Assembly: GCF_019320115.1 (NCBI RefSeq)
Contig: NC_089595.1
Location: forward strand, 114,597,162 to 114,661,161
Length of the DNA stretch: 64,000 nucleotides
Direction: 5' to 3'
DNA from: Miscanthus floridulus
Taxonomy: Eukaryota; Streptophyta; Magnoliopsida; Poales; Poaceae
In this document: piece after piece, positions 11,303 through 23,667 of the stretch
How positions within the stretch are numbered: the stretch's first letter is position 1
Layout of the letters: every line of letters starts with the position of its first letter
The notes under the pieces: generated by a model
Seen by the model: only the letters and a program-made list of their open reading frames with translations
What the model was told of the DNA's origin: nothing
Databases searched by the model: none
Translations under genes and position numbers: made by a program

Positions 11303-13281
11303 TGAAAGCTATAATTTGGTTTTGGTAAATTGATGAAACCCTAGGTACTAATCCTTTGCTCTAAGTGATCATGAGTTAGGTTAGCACTATTCCAAGTGCT
11401 GGAGCAAACAATGAAGATCATGGTGATGGTGGAGAGACCATGGTGATCAAGTGCTCGGGCTTGAAAAAGAAGAAAGAGAAAAACAAAAAGCTCAAGGCAA
11501 AGGTGATATCTATAGGAGCTATTGTTTTTGGTGATCGAGTCACCTAGTGGGTGTGATCACATTTAGTATAGATAGCCATACTATTAAGAGGGGTGAAACT
11601 CATCAAGAAATGTGGTTATCAAAGTGCCACTAGATGCTCTCACTCATTGCATATGCATTTAGATCTAGTGGAGTGCTAACACCCTTGAAAATGTTTGTGA
11701 AAATATACTAACACCCGTGCACAAGGTGAAATACTTGGTGGTTAGCACATTTGTTCAAGGGTGGCCAAGTTGGAGAAGAGTTGGTGTTGTTTTGCACTGA
11801 CCAAACGCTAGTCATGAAGTGACCGGACTCGGTGGTGGTGCGTCCGGTCAGTGGCACTGAGGGGCACAACTCGGTCTTCACGATCGGACTTTGCATAGTG
11901 TTTATGACTAGACACGCAGGGGCTACGTTCGGTCAATGCTGATGTACGCTGACATTGGGCTAACTCGCGGGGCAGACAGGAATGGACGCTGAGGCACGTT
12001 CGATCACACACAATCAGACGCATCCGGTCAGTAAAATCCCTCTCTAGACCCTAACTAGAATCGATCTAACACGAGGTGATGCGGCATCTGGTGAAGTGAG
12101 CAGCGTGTCTCATCAGCGTTTGGTGGCTTGGGCATGCGTGTGAGCATTTTGTGCACTGGCGTGTCCAGTCTGGTTGATCGCCACGTCCGGTCACCACTTA
12201 AGCGCTCGCGTGGCTAAAATCAACCGTTGGAGATCGATGGGTGCAATTCAAATCATGGGACATGTGGCTATCATCCGATGACCGAACACTGGTGAGCACG
12301 TGTCTGGTCAGTTCAACCAGCGCATCCGGTCGCCCTGATTTTAGTGCTAACAGAGAGCTAACAACTTTATTCGTTTGGGGGCTCTATAAAAGGTGTGTGG
12401 TCGGCTCTAGCTCTCTTGACATTTTCATTGACATAGCAACCTAGTGAGCTAAGCTAAAGCCCTTCCACTCTTCTCCATCATTGATTCATCATCTTTGTGA
12501 GGTTAATCCAAGTGCGTTGCTTGAGTGATTACATCTAGAGGCACTTGGTGATTGTGTTTCGCTGTGGAATTCGCTTGTTTCTCTTGGTGGTTGCCGCCAC
12601 CTAGACGGCTTGGTGCAGTGAGGATCGTCATGCAGAGGAAGGTGATTGTCTCCGCCTCTGGTCGTGGTGATTGTGAGGGGTTCTTGACCTTTCTCTAGTG
12701 GAGAGCCAAAAGGTACTCTAGTGGATTGCTCATGGCTTGTGTGATCCTCATCTTGTGTTAGTTGTGCGGCACCCGACTGTGGGTTAGGCGTGTGATGCCT
12801 ATTAGCGCATGAATCTCCAAGTGAGTGAATCGCCACAACAGGGACTAGCTTGCCGACAAGCAAGTGAACCTCAGTGAAAAATCTTGTGTCATCTTGTCCT
12901 GAGGATTTCTTGGTATTCATTGTGATTGATTATCTCTTGCCACGGCGGTATAACTTCACTACCTCACTCTTGCACTTACTTTCCTAGTGCAGCTAAGCTC
13001 TTTAGTGTAATTAGTTTTGAGAACTAGCTTGTGTCGTGTCTAGTGGTTAGTGAGGCTCTTTAGTTAGTCTTTGAGAGCTTACTAACTTAGTGGTAGTGAC
13101 ATAGCCTCTTGTGTGTGAAATAGAGATTATAGCAACTAGAATTGTGGATAGGAGGCTTACATTTTGAGTAGGCTAGCGCAACACTCACTTTGCTTCATAA
13201 TTATCTAACCAACTTGCTTAAGTGTTGTTGTAGAAATTTTTATAGGCTATTCACCCCTCCTCTAGTTATTAGGACCTTTTA
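11303..13281 (+). repeat. 5' LTR of the degenerate Sirevirus
   Basis: Starts TGAAAGCTATAATTTGG, the same TGAAAGC terminus as the young Sirevirus, and ends CCTTTTA just before the primer site. It contains decayed CCGGTCA/GTCCGGT motifs between about 11820 and 12340 and a TATA box (TATAAAAG, 12385-12392). Length is about 1979 bp. Confidence 0.65.
12385..12392 (+). promoter_or_regulatory. Sirevirus LTR TATA box (TATAAAAG)
   Basis: TATAAAAG directly downstream of the decayed CCGGTC motif cluster, in the same relative position as the TATA box at 48942 in the young Sirevirus. Confidence 0.5.
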
Positions 13282-13283
13282 AG

Positions 13284-13295
13284 TGGTATCAGAGC
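13284..13295 (+). other. Primer-binding site, initiator tRNA-Met
   Basis: TGGTATCAGAGC, the canonical plant Copia primer site complementary to the 3' end of initiator tRNA-Met, two bases after the LTR end. Confidence 0.85.
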
Positions 13296-13338
13296 CGTGG
13301 TCACCATGATTTGAGTCTTAACAATCTTCAGTGTCAAA

Positions 13339-16300
13339 ATGGCTCAAATCAACAATATCAAGAAGCCACCCTAATTTAATGGCTCTAATTATCCTTATTG
13401 GAAGGCTAAGATGACAACATACATCAAGTTAATTAATAGAAAGTTATGGAAGGTGGTGGAGACCAAGATTGAGGTTGCCAATGCTGAAGCTCCCACCACC
13501 ACCAAAGAGGTGCTACTCCAAAACAATGACATTTCTCTTAGTGCCATTCTGTCGACACGAAATTTCGTCCCGTGCCGAGGACACATGAGCAAGCTAGAAG
13601 GGTCCGCTCAATGGAGCTGGAGATCCACCTAGCTTCAGCGTAGGGGTGGTCAATCATGCGTGCTCCTACTGAGATGTGCCAGTTAATTTGACCCTACAAT
13701 TGATAAGGAGAGAAAGTTTATCAGTAATTTAGGGCGAAATATGTCGGTGTTGCCAGATAGTCCTGAATGTGCGGCTCTAAGAGCTGATATGAAAGGAGAT
13801 CGACTAAATAGTTGATTCCAGCATATTCATAAGAATAAATCGGTTAAAGCTCATGGGGTTGTGTAAGAAGAATCGGTTATCATTTAGGATGAATATCATT
13901 ATTTAGACAAATATTGGTCAATGGCAATAAGATATTAACAATAATTAGCTTATACTGAGCCAATGACTGCAAATAACCGAACCTCTTTATAAAAGAAACA
14001 ATTCATCATCATTCAACCATTTAATAGAGATAAATCTAATGAACATATTAGATCTCATCTATCGCTATGACCAGTGGGGCATGAGGCAGAATCATGCAGG
14101 CCATAGAAACAACAATAAACTCGATGACACTAACTTATTACCAATATCAGTGGGGCATGAGGCGGAATCATGCAGGCCGTAATACAATAATAAGATCATG
14201 GGGCTAACACATCTTTCAACCCATTGCTACTTCAACGGTCTCGTGACGTGAACTATTCATGAAAGCACTCGATATCGGCTAAAACAACCGATTCAGGCAT
14301 AGCGCACAGTTAAGGTCATGCCCTCTCAGAAACAGATCTACCAAATAACGATCCCCACTCCATAGTACTAACAGTGGGATGTGAGGCAGAATCACACAGG
14401 TCGTGATAACGAGCCATGAAACGGTTTTCGCTAGCCAATAGATCTACTTAAGATCAGACACGTCTTAACCGCACGCTATGCGCGATCAAGATTGATATAA
14501 AACATCTGATAAAACATAACTAATCGTTTAAAGTGCAGATTAGATTAGTTTAGATTAACAAACGATGGGTTAAAAAGGATATAAGGCCGATCTAGATCAA
14601 TCCCAATCGGGCGAAGTGATATTGCTGTAATTAAATAAACAATGAAAGCAATAAGCAATATCGATAACTTAATGAATCTATCCGAAGAAACGCCGCTCTT
14701 AGATAGAGCCGATAACTTGACCTTAATCTAGTTCGAGCAGTGGAGGTCGACCGGATCGATGCAACCATACTTGAACTAGACAAGAGTCAATAACTAACTT
14801 ATACTAGAGTCACAGTGGAGGTCAACCGGATCGATGCAGTCGTACGAACAGAGGTATAAGCTATGACGGTACTTACAGACAAGCAGTGGAGGTCGACTGA
14901 ATCGATGCAGCCGTACTTGCTAAAGAACTCACCAGTATCTACTCTACTCCTACTCCTAAGGGGTGGCCAGAGCCAAAAAAAAGTAAATAACTTGTATTGG
15001 ATTGATTGTGTGTCCTTTACAATAGTCGGGCTTTGATATTTATACCCGAGGCCTACGCATGACTCCTATCTAAGCACGACTCATCACGATCTTTGACCGT
15101 AGAGAAAACATTCCTAATTTAAGATAACTTAGACTCTAATCTTTCCCTTTTTATAGAGTCCAACATGTCTCGTCCTGGCGCTGATCGTAGCCTTTGTCGT
15201 TATCTACTAGCGCTATCTGAAGAAAGCCGATCCTAGTTTTTTGCATTCGAATCAGCTAATACCATCCTATACGCGATTGATTCCTTGATGACATGATCTT
15301 GGGAGCTTTTAAGTCCCTGAGACTCTTCTTCCAAAATTTTGGTGTAAACACATTCATGATGCATTGGATGGGAGGACATTTGAGCAAATCAAGAACATTG
15401 AGATGGCTCATGAGGTATGGAAGAAGTTGGAGGAATCCTTTGAGGGCACTCAAGCGATGAAGGGTGCAAAGGCATACATTCTCAAGGAGAAGTTTGCAAG
15501 TTTCAAGATGAAGGAGGATGAGAGTGTACCGGAGATGTTCCATAGGCTTTAAGTACTTGTCAATGATCTCAAAGCACTTAGAGAAGAGGTGAAGGACAAG
15601 GACTTCTTCCACAAGTTCTTGAGATACTTACCATCAAGATTTGGCACATTGGTCATTATTCTAGTGAGGAGTGGTTTGGATACCATGACACCAAACCAAG
15701 TGTTGGGAGATATGATGACCGATGATACATATAGAGATGATGATGAGAAGGAAAAAAAGAAGGAGAAGAAATATGAGAAGAAGGATGAGAAGAAGAGTGT
15801 GGCATTCAAAGCCACATCATCCAAGGGCAAGGCTAAGCAAGACTCATTAAGTGAAGATGAAGATTTATTCTCTTGGGATGATGATGATGATGATGAAAAG
15901 ATGACTCTCTTTATGAAGAGATTTTGGCAAGTTCATGGTGAAGAAGGGCTATCGTGCTAGAAGGAAGAATTCTTCATCCAAGAATAAGGAAGAATAAAGA
16001 AGGTGCTTCAAGTGTGGAAGCAAGGATCATCTTGTTGCTTAATGCCCATACAATAGCAACAATGATGATGATGACAAGAAGAATAAAAAGAAGGACAAGA
16101 AAGATATGAAGAGAAGAAGGACAAGATGACCTTCAAGAAGAAGAAGAAGGGTGGTTTATATGTGGTCACTTGGGATAGTGATGCTTTCTCAAGTGACGAT
16201 GATGATAGTGATGATGATAAGATCACCAAGAAAAAGGTTCTTGCAAGCATTGCCATACATGAGAAGCCTTCTCTCTTCGACACTCCATCGACATGCTTCA

Positions 16301-19300
16301 TGGCTAAGTCCACTAAGGTACAATCCGATGATGAGTGCAATTATGAGGAACATGATAAAAATAAAAATGATAGTGATGATGATGATGAACCAACTAAGGA
16401 TGAACTACTTGACATGTTAGATGATACTAAAGAATATTTTGACATTAAGAGAAGGGAATGCAAAAGCTTGCTTAAGGAACTAAAAGCCCTTAAGCAAGCC
16501 TTTGATGAACTCAATGCATCTTATGAGAGTCTAAAGGAAGACCATGAGGATCTTTGCAAGGCTCACAAGAAGCTTTAAAAGCCTCATTCCTCTCTACTTA
16601 ATGAGCAAAATGAGTAGGAGCATGTTGTAACATGTGAAGTAGGCTTAACTTGTGATATAATTGATGAATCTTTCTATAAGCCTATCATTGTTGCTCTGAC
16701 TAACCCCTCTTGTAGCACTTCCACTTCTAGCTCATCTAGTAGTGATGGTTTCACTTATGATGCCTCACTAATGGTTGAGAATGAGACCCTCAAGATGGAG
16801 GTAAATGAGCTCACTCGCGCCTTAGGCAATGCCTATGGTGGTGAGGCCTGCTTGCTAAAGTGCTTGGGTAGCCAAAGGTTTTCTCTCAATAAAGAGATAT
16901 TAGGCTATACCCCCAAGAAAAGTAAGGCAGCCTTTGCTCCTCACCAAGACTAGTTTTGTGAAGAACAATGGCCGGTTTTATAATAGATGCAAGCAAGTTG
17001 GGCATGTAGAGCAATATTGCAAGAACAAGAACAAGAACACTAATGTATCCTCAATTAAGTTAGATTCTTGTTATTTGCTTACTAAGGGTGTGAATGAAGT
17101 GAATGCTAAATTTGTTGGTACACCAATTATGGGCTCAAAGAAGAAAGCCATTTGGGTGCCAACGAGCTTAGTAACTAACCTTCAAGGACCCAAGCAAGTT
17201 TGGGTACCTAAAAAGAATTGATCTTCTTTTGTAGGTCAATTACAAAGCCAGAGAAAGACATTGGGTCCTTGATAGTGGGTGCACTCAACACATGACAGGT
17301 GATGCAAGAATGTTTAACTCAATCAATACCAATGTCAATTATGGTTATAATAGTATCACATTTGGTGACAATGGCAAAGGCAAGGTCAAAGGGCTTGGTA
17401 AGATTGCAATATCCAATGACTTAGCATATTCAATGTGCTGCTAGTTGAAAGCTTGAACTTCAATTTGCTATATGTGGCTCAATTGTGTGATCTTGGATTC
17501 AAATGCATATTTGGGGTAGATGATGTCGAGATCATAAGTGTAAATGGCTCTAATTTGATCTTCAAAGGATTTAGATATGAGAATCTACACTTTGTTAATT
17601 TTAATGCCAGTGAAGCTCAATTGTCAACATGCTTGTTCATTAAGTCTAGTATGGGTTGGTTATGGTATAGAAGGCTTGGTCATGTTGGAATGAAACAATT
17701 AAATAGATTGGTTAAGCATGATTAAGTTAGAGGCTTGAAAGATGTGGTATTTGAGAAGGACAAACTTTATAGCTCTTGTTAAGCTGGCAAACAAGTTGGT
17801 AATACCCATCCTAAGAAAAGCATAATGAGCACTAGCAAAGCATTTGGGTTATTGCACATGGACTTGTTTGGGCCAACACAATACACTAGCATCGGTGGAA
17901 ACAAATATGGCTTTGTGATAGTAGATGACTACACTAGATATACTTGGACATTCTTTCTAGTGGACAAGAGTGATGTGTTTGTAACATTTAAATCATTTGT
18001 TAAGGGCATTCACAATGAGTTTGAAACAACTATCAAGAGGGTTAAAAGTGACAATAGTAGTGAGTTCAAGAACACAAGAATTGATGAATTATATGATGAA
18101 TTTAGAATTAGACATCAATTCTTGGCCAAGTACTCTCCACAATCAAATGGCCTTGTTGAGTGGAAGAATAAAACACTTATTGACATGGCAATGTCTATGC
18201 TTAGTGAGTACAATGTGAGTCAATCCTTTTGGGCCAAAGTAATCAACACGGCATGCTATTGTAGCAACCGTCTCTATTGTCACCGGATGTTAGAGAAGAC
18301 ACCTTATGAGCTCTTGAATGGTAGAAAGCCTAATATTACATATTTTTGGGTCTTTGGTTGCAAATGCTACATATTGAAGAAAGGTACTAGATTGAGTAAG
18401 TTTGACAAGAAATGTGATGAATGATTCTTGCTTGGATACTCAACCACTAGCAAAGCATATAGAGTTTGGAATTTAGCAAGTGGTACTCTTAAAGAAGTTC
18501 ATGATATTGAATTTGATGAAACCAAGGGTTCTCAAGATGAGAATGAGAATCTTGTTGATGTTAGAGACATTCAACTTTCAAATACCATGAAGAACATGGA
18601 TATTGGTGAATTGAGGCCTAGGCAAATGATCGATGATGAAGATGATCAAGTGCAAGTGCTCTCTAACTCAAATGTGCAAGATACAAATCAAACAAGTACA
18701 AGTGACTCTCATGACAATAAAGAAGATCAAGTGGATAGTACATCATCTCAATCCAAAAATCAAGCAAGTGCAAGCAATCAACTTTCAATACTCCAACCAA
18801 CCAATATTGCAAGAGATCATCCATTGGATACTATAATTGGTGATATCTCAAGAGGTGTACAAATAAGATCAATATTAGCATCATTTTGTGAGTACTTCTT
18901 ATTTGTGTCATCCATTGAACCAAAGAAGATAGATGAAGCATTGTTGGATGTTGATTGGGTGAATACTATGCATGAAGAATTGAACAATTTCACAAGAAAT
19001 CAAGTATGGGAATTAGTTGAAAGACCAAAGAACCATAATGTGATTGGAACCAAACGGGTCTATAGAAACAAGTAAGATCAAGATGGGATAGTAGTAAGGA
19101 ACAAAGCAAGATTGGTAGCACAAGATTGCACACAAGTTTAAGGTCTTGACTTTAGAGAAACATATGCCCCGGTTGTTAGATTGGAAGCAATTAGAATCTT
19201 ACTAGCCCATGCTTGTGTCCACAACATTAAGCTATATCAAATGAATGTCAAGAGTGCATTTCTCAATGGCTATATCAATGAAGAAGTTTATGTTGAACAA

Positions 19301-20470
19301 CCTCTTGGTTTTGAAGATGATAAGAAGCCCAACCATGTGTACAAGTTGAAGAAGGCATTACATGGATTGAAACAAGCACCTAGAGCATGGTATAAGAGGT
19401 TGAGGGACTTCCTACTCTTTAAAGGGTTCATAATGGGCAAGGTTGACACCACTCTTTTTACCAAAAAGATTGGCAAGGACTTGTTTGTGTTGCAAATCTA
19501 TGTTGATGACATCATATTTGGATCAACCAATCAAGACTTTTGTGAAGAGTTTAAAGAGATGATGGCTAATGAGTTTGAGATGTCAATGATTGGAGAGTTG
19601 AGTTACTTCCTTAGTCTTCAAATTAAGCAATTGAAGAATGATACATTTGTGAGTCAAGGCAAGTATATCAAAGACATGCTCAAGAAGTTTGGCATGAATG
19701 AAGCAAAGGTCATAAGTACACCAATGGGAACAAATAGCAATTTGGATAGTGATGCAAGTGGCAACATGGTGGATCAAAAATTGTATCGCTCTATAATTGG
19801 AAGCCTACTCTATGTGACCGCATCAAGGCCGGTTGTCATGTTTAGTGTATGCATGTGTGCAAGATTCCAAGCCTCATCAAGAGAAAGTCATTTGAAAGCT
19901 ATAAAGAGAATATTAAGGTATTTAAAGCATACATAAAATGTTGGTTTGTGGTATCCTAAAGGAGCAAATTTTGAGCTAGTTGGATATTCTGACTTGGATT
20001 ATGCGGGATGTAAGGTTGAAAGAAAGAGCACCTCGGACACTTGTCAACTATTGAAAAGATCACTTGTTTCGTGGTCATCAAAGAAGTAAAATAGTATTGT
20101 GTTATCAACCGCCAAAGCCGAATACATATCCATCGGTAGTTGTTGTACACAAATTTTTTGGATGAAGACCACCTTGAATGACTTTGGAATCAAGTTAAAA
20201 AAAAGTGCCTTTGCTATGTGATAATGAGAGCGCAATCAAGCTAACCAACAATCTAGTTCAACATGCAAGAACAAAGCACATTGATGTCCGCCACCATTTT
20301 ATAAGAGATCATCAGCAAAAAGGAGACATTTTAATTAAGAGTGTAGGCACCGAAGATCAACTTGTCAAAATATTCACCGAGCCACTAGATGAGAAAAGGT
20401 TTTGCAAGCTAAGGAATGAGTTGAACATATTGATTTCTCAAATATATGTTGATGCACCCCCACTTATATA
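13339..20470 (+). pseudogene. Sirevirus gag-pol, multiply broken
   Basis: Gag starts at 13339, is split at 13549 and resumes at 15356 (E-Q-I-K-N-I, W-K-K-L-E near 15375-15430), then an acidic D/E/K-rich hinge (15740-16600). The CCHC knuckle near 16960-17010 has lost its first cysteine. Protease D-S-G-C-T is at about 17272, the GAG-pre-integrase region at 17640-17830, and the integrase core at 17825-18424 with QSNGLVEWKN where the intact element has [10 protein letters not shown]. Reverse transcriptase with YVDD is at about 19500, and RNase H at 19960-20440. Stop codons occur at several points (for example after 15549, 17725, 18424, 19075, 19936) and frames shift in gag. Not functional. Confidence 0.8.
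13550..15350 (+). repeat. Solo LTR (gypsy type), 1801 bp, with 5-bp duplication
   Basis: TGTCGACACG at 13550 and GGTGTAAACA at 15350 are the TG...CA ends. CATTC flanks both sides (13545-13549 and 15351-15355), and the Sirevirus gag reads across the joint. There is no coding sequence. Internal short repeats: GTGGGGCATGAGGC-type units near 14074, 14151 and 14369, and CAGTGGAGGTCGACCGG-type units near 14740, 14816 and 14885. A complete element must have inserted and then lost its interior by LTR recombination. Confidence 0.85.
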
Positions 20471-21390
20471 ACATGCCTCTCCTTTGAGCAAATCAAGGTA
20501 AAAATGTTTGGCATAGCATACATCCCTAGCTATGGACTTGTTTAGTGCATCTAGTCATTCCCCACATTTTATAGGCTCATTCATGAAAATCAAATGAATT
20601 TGATGCTTGTATGGTACCACTATTACTTGTATGCTTGACTTGATCTAGTGGTAGCATATAACATGTTTATGGGCTTGTGAACCTAGTGTTTGATCTAGAA
20701 AATAAGTTATAAGTGTTTAACTCAACATGGTCAAGATAACCCTTGAAATGAGGTGTGAAAAAGCTTGTCCTTGGATCAAACCGAGTTAAATATCTTTTGT
20801 AAGTGATCTAGATTGAACCAAATTTGAGAAAATGATCCTCACCCCATTGATTGATATTGATAATCCTAACCTATCTAAAATTAAAGCTTTATGGTCATCG
20901 ATGACAAAGGAGGAGAAGTAATTCACAAAGATAGGGGGAGAGAAACAAAGATAAGAAAAATATGACAAAGGGGGAGAAAATAAGGGGGTCAATTAAAATT
21001 TGAGCACATAAGTAGAGGGAGCAAGCTCATGAACTTATTTGATGCATTTGAATGTGCATTTCATATGTATGCTTGCATTGCACAGGTTTTTAAATTAAAA
21101 TTCCATGCTTGTGTGGTGTATGCTAGTTGTAGGATTGAATGATGAAATGAAGAACTATCATGCATAGGTGGTAGTTAGATGTGCCTTGCTTACTTGCTTT
21201 GCTTTCACAAGTGATGCTAGAGCCTTGCTTCTAATATTGATCTCACGAGGTATCTAGTGTTTGTGTTTTGCAAGTAATTTCAAGTGGCATCTAACTAACC
21301 ACGGTGCTAAGGATGGTATATTTGGTGCACTTCGATTGGTATCACGCTTCAAAAGTCCATCTCTTATACCTTAGCATCATTTGGAGATCT

Positions 21391-22614
21391 TGCCGAACGT
21401 GTTTATTGTCATCAACCTGCAGTTTCGTTGACCCAGGCTGTCCCGATCACGTCTGCTTGCTCATCAAGTCCCTCTATGGACTCAAGCAGGGGTTGCGGGC
21501 GTGTTTCCAGCGGCTTGGGAACCACCTTCGTAGCATGGGCTCCACCGCATCCAGCTCCGACTGCTCCTTGTTCATCTACAAGCGTGGCGACCAAGCGGTG
21601 TATCTCCTTGTGTACGTTGACGACATTATTCTCACCGCCTCAACGAACACCGTCCTACGCCATGTCATCGACCAACTGTGACAAGCTTTTGCGATCAAGG
21701 ATCTCGGTGAGCTCCATTTCTTCCTCGGTGTCCAGGTGCGTCGCGATGCGACTGGGTTCTTCTTGAACCAGGCCCAGTACACCGAGGACATCTTAGAACG
21801 CGTAGGAATGGCGAACTGCAAACCTACATCGACTCCTGTGGAGGCCAAGCCAAAGTTGTCCGCCAACGACGGCGAGCCTGCGTCTGACAGCACGTTCTAT
21901 TCTACCGTAGCATCACCGGCGCGCTCCAGTACCTCACCCTCACACGTCTGGACATTGCCTATGGTGTGAACCAAGCGTGCCTCCACATGCACGCCCGCGC
22001 GATGTGCACTGGAACCTTGTCAAGCGCATCCTTAGATACCTCCGTGCGGCTCCATCAACCACGACATCAAGATCTCAGCTGCTCCATCGACTGCCCTCAA
22101 GGTCTACTCCGACGCCGATTGGGCCGGTTGCCCGGACACTCGGCGATCGACGTCCGGCTACTATGTCTTCCTTGGTGACTCCCTCATGTCATGGTCGTCC
22201 AAGCGACAGACTACGGTGTCATGGTCGAGCGCCGAGGCTGAGTACCGAGCGGTAGCCAACGCTGGCGCGGAGTGCTGCTAGCTCCGAAATCTTCTTCGAG
22301 AGCTTCATGTCGTCGGCGACAAAGCAACGGTGATTTACTGTGACAACGTATCTGCGGTATACCTATCTAAAAATCGGGTGCATCATCGATGGACAAAGCA
22401 TGTGGAGCTTGACATACATTTTGTGCGGGAGAAGGTCGCCCTAGGCCAATTCAAGGCGCTGCAAATACCTACAAAGCATCATTTTGCAGACATAATGACC
22501 AAGGGGCTACCGACACCATTGTTCAATGAATTCAGAGATAGTTTATGCATTCGATCAACCGAAGCTGCAACTGCGGGAGGGGGGTCAGCGGCCGATTCTA
22601 CATGCGTCAGTTAG
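21391..22614 (+). pseudogene. Copia reverse transcriptase (C-terminal part) and RNase H, decayed
   Basis: Text resumes with the Copia reverse-transcriptase block S-L-Y-G-L-K-Q (about 21470) and L-V-Y-V-D-D-I-I (about 21605-21630), then frame changes near 21680-21740 and 21900. RNase H motifs follow: D-A-D-W-A-G-C (about 22115), S-A-E-A-E-Y (about 22230), and a final open segment Y-C-D-N-V-S-A-V to the end (22330-22614) with T-K-H-V-E-L-D-I-H-F. One stop interrupts at about 22280. This is the 3' half of the element whose gag is at 10339. Confidence 0.75.
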
Positions 22615-22811
22615 ATAGCATTAGGATCAGCTCCTTCAGTTAGTTAGTTGTAAGCCAAACTACTAGTGTTTGCGCCCTATTCTCTAGCTGATCCTGGCTT
22701 GTAGGTTGGCTTGCAGGAAGCAGTTAGCATCACTTGGCTAGCGGTGATCGGATCATGTATATGTACCTGTACATTGTCAATGAATGAACTCGAGCATTCT
22801 CCTCTCTTACA
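22583..22811 (+). repeat. 3' LTR of the short-LTR Copia element
   Basis: Follows the polypurine tract GCGGGAGGGGGG (22573-22584) and ends CTCTCTTACA at 22811, matching the 5' remnant. The start is uncertain by a few bases because the expected TG is changed. Confidence 0.65.
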
Positions 22812-23388
22812 TTTATGCTTATGCTGATTTATTATAAGAGAAAAATACTCTTTATTCGTTAAAAAGTACTGCTGAAATAATACAGCAGAACAATTATCTC
22901 GTCGGCAGTGCGCATGCGGATGTAGGGCTCCGGCGTGTCCATCGACAGGTCGTTTTGCCAGTGTGCCGAGAGCACGATGTTCGGACGTTCCACGACACGT
23001 TGGAGCCGAGCATGCAACGCGAGCTGCGAAGGTATCGAGCCGTGGTTGACCCGAGCATTGTGAACACAGGTGTGGGAGCGGAACGACCGGCCGGCGAGCG
23101 TCGGATGGCAGCGGCATCCACATGGCAGCAATCTGAAGCTGGTTCGCACAGCTACACCTCTGCGAATCGGATGCACAGAAGCCCCCAAGAAAAACAAAAG
23201 AGGAACCGAATCACATCATTTTTTCCCCGATTTAACCTAGCACGATGAAGGCCACAAAGAAAATGGAATGTGGCATATAGATATGGCCGAATCCAGCAGT
23301 GGAACGGAGGTGCCAATAATTCAATTTATGCTTGTTCCAGAACCATCTCGAATAACTCGGCTGTTACAAGACAAGAATAGATTAGTAT
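22812..23388. other. Intergenic, with MITE remnant and possible antisense gene fragment
   Basis: Bases 22823-22878 match one half of the grass MITE family seen complete at 25606 (AGAGAAAAATACT... and AAAAAGTACTGCTGA motifs). On the reverse strand 23197-22859 a 112-aa frame contains a coding-like stretch (ERPNIVLSAHWQNDL), but I recognise no domain and it is probably a captured or decayed exon. Nothing else supported. Confidence 0.3.
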
Positions 23389-23521
23389 TAGGAGAGTGTC
23401 CGGTTGGTATTATTTTTACTGTAGCAGCTGGAAACCACTGTTCATACTAGAATTTTGTGAGAGAAAAATACTGTTCCGGCTAAGAAAAAAAACCCAGCTA
23501 GCCAGCCGAACACGCTCTAGG
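23389..23521. mobile_element. MITE, about 133 bp
   Basis: The ends pair as inverted repeats: GAGTGTCCGGTTGG at the left and, inward from the right, GAGCGTGTTCGGCTGG. The interior has TGAGAGAAAAATACTG, the motif common to the MITE group at 25606. The right repeat is followed by an A run. Confidence 0.5.
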
Positions 23522-23572
23522 CCTCGGGTTCTGACTACAAAGCGAAGGTATACGTAAACTCAGCTTTGCTGC

Positions 23573-23580
23573 TATAAATA
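23573..23580 (+). promoter_or_regulatory. Candidate host TATA box (TATAAATA)
   Basis: TATAAATA followed by a C/T-rich leader (23590-23630) and an ATG at 23668. This looks like a plant core promoter outside any LTR. Confidence 0.4.
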
Positions 23581-23667
23581 GAGCCCCTCCATTTCTCTCA
23601 TCCTCCACCCTAGAGTAAAGAGCTGAAGACCTAAGAACAACCCCGGTGCAAATTGAGGTGCATATAC

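Larger units (their letters stand above)
11303..21390 (+). mobile_element. Sirevirus (Ty1/copia), degenerate, 3' LTR missing
   Basis: Order: 5' LTR (11303-13281), initiator-tRNA-Met primer site (13284), gag with an inserted solo LTR (13550-15350), protease, integrase, reverse transcriptase, RNase H (to about 20470), then a purine-rich 3' region with GGGGGAG tracts (20930-20990). No copy of the 5' LTR follows. The sequence changes to Copia reverse transcriptase at about 21390. The closest relative in the window is the intact element at 48087-60186. No ORF3 is recognisable downstream of pol. Confidence 0.75.
10216..22811 (+). mobile_element. Ty1/copia element with short LTRs, split by a nested Sirevirus
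   Basis: The two ends share GTGATCGGAT.ATGTATATGTACCT and CTCTCTTACA (10217-10284 and about 22744-22811), identifying 5' LTR remnant and 3' LTR. A degenerate primer site TGGTATCTTCAG follows the 5' remnant at 10285. Gag lies at 10339-11302, and the second half of reverse transcriptase plus RNase H at 21391-22614. Everything between is a younger Sirevirus, and the Copia protease, integrase and first part of reverse transcriptase are missing, so the insertion was accompanied or followed by a deletion. Confidence 0.75.

Noticed and set aside
15589..16578. Acidic D/E/K-rich frames as independent proteins
   Set aside because: They align in position and style with the gag hinge of the Sirevirus and belong to the broken gag-pol.
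22859..23197. Reverse-strand 112-aa frame as a real gene
   Set aside because: No recognised domain or splice pattern and it ends in MITE sequence; kept only as a possible gene fragment.
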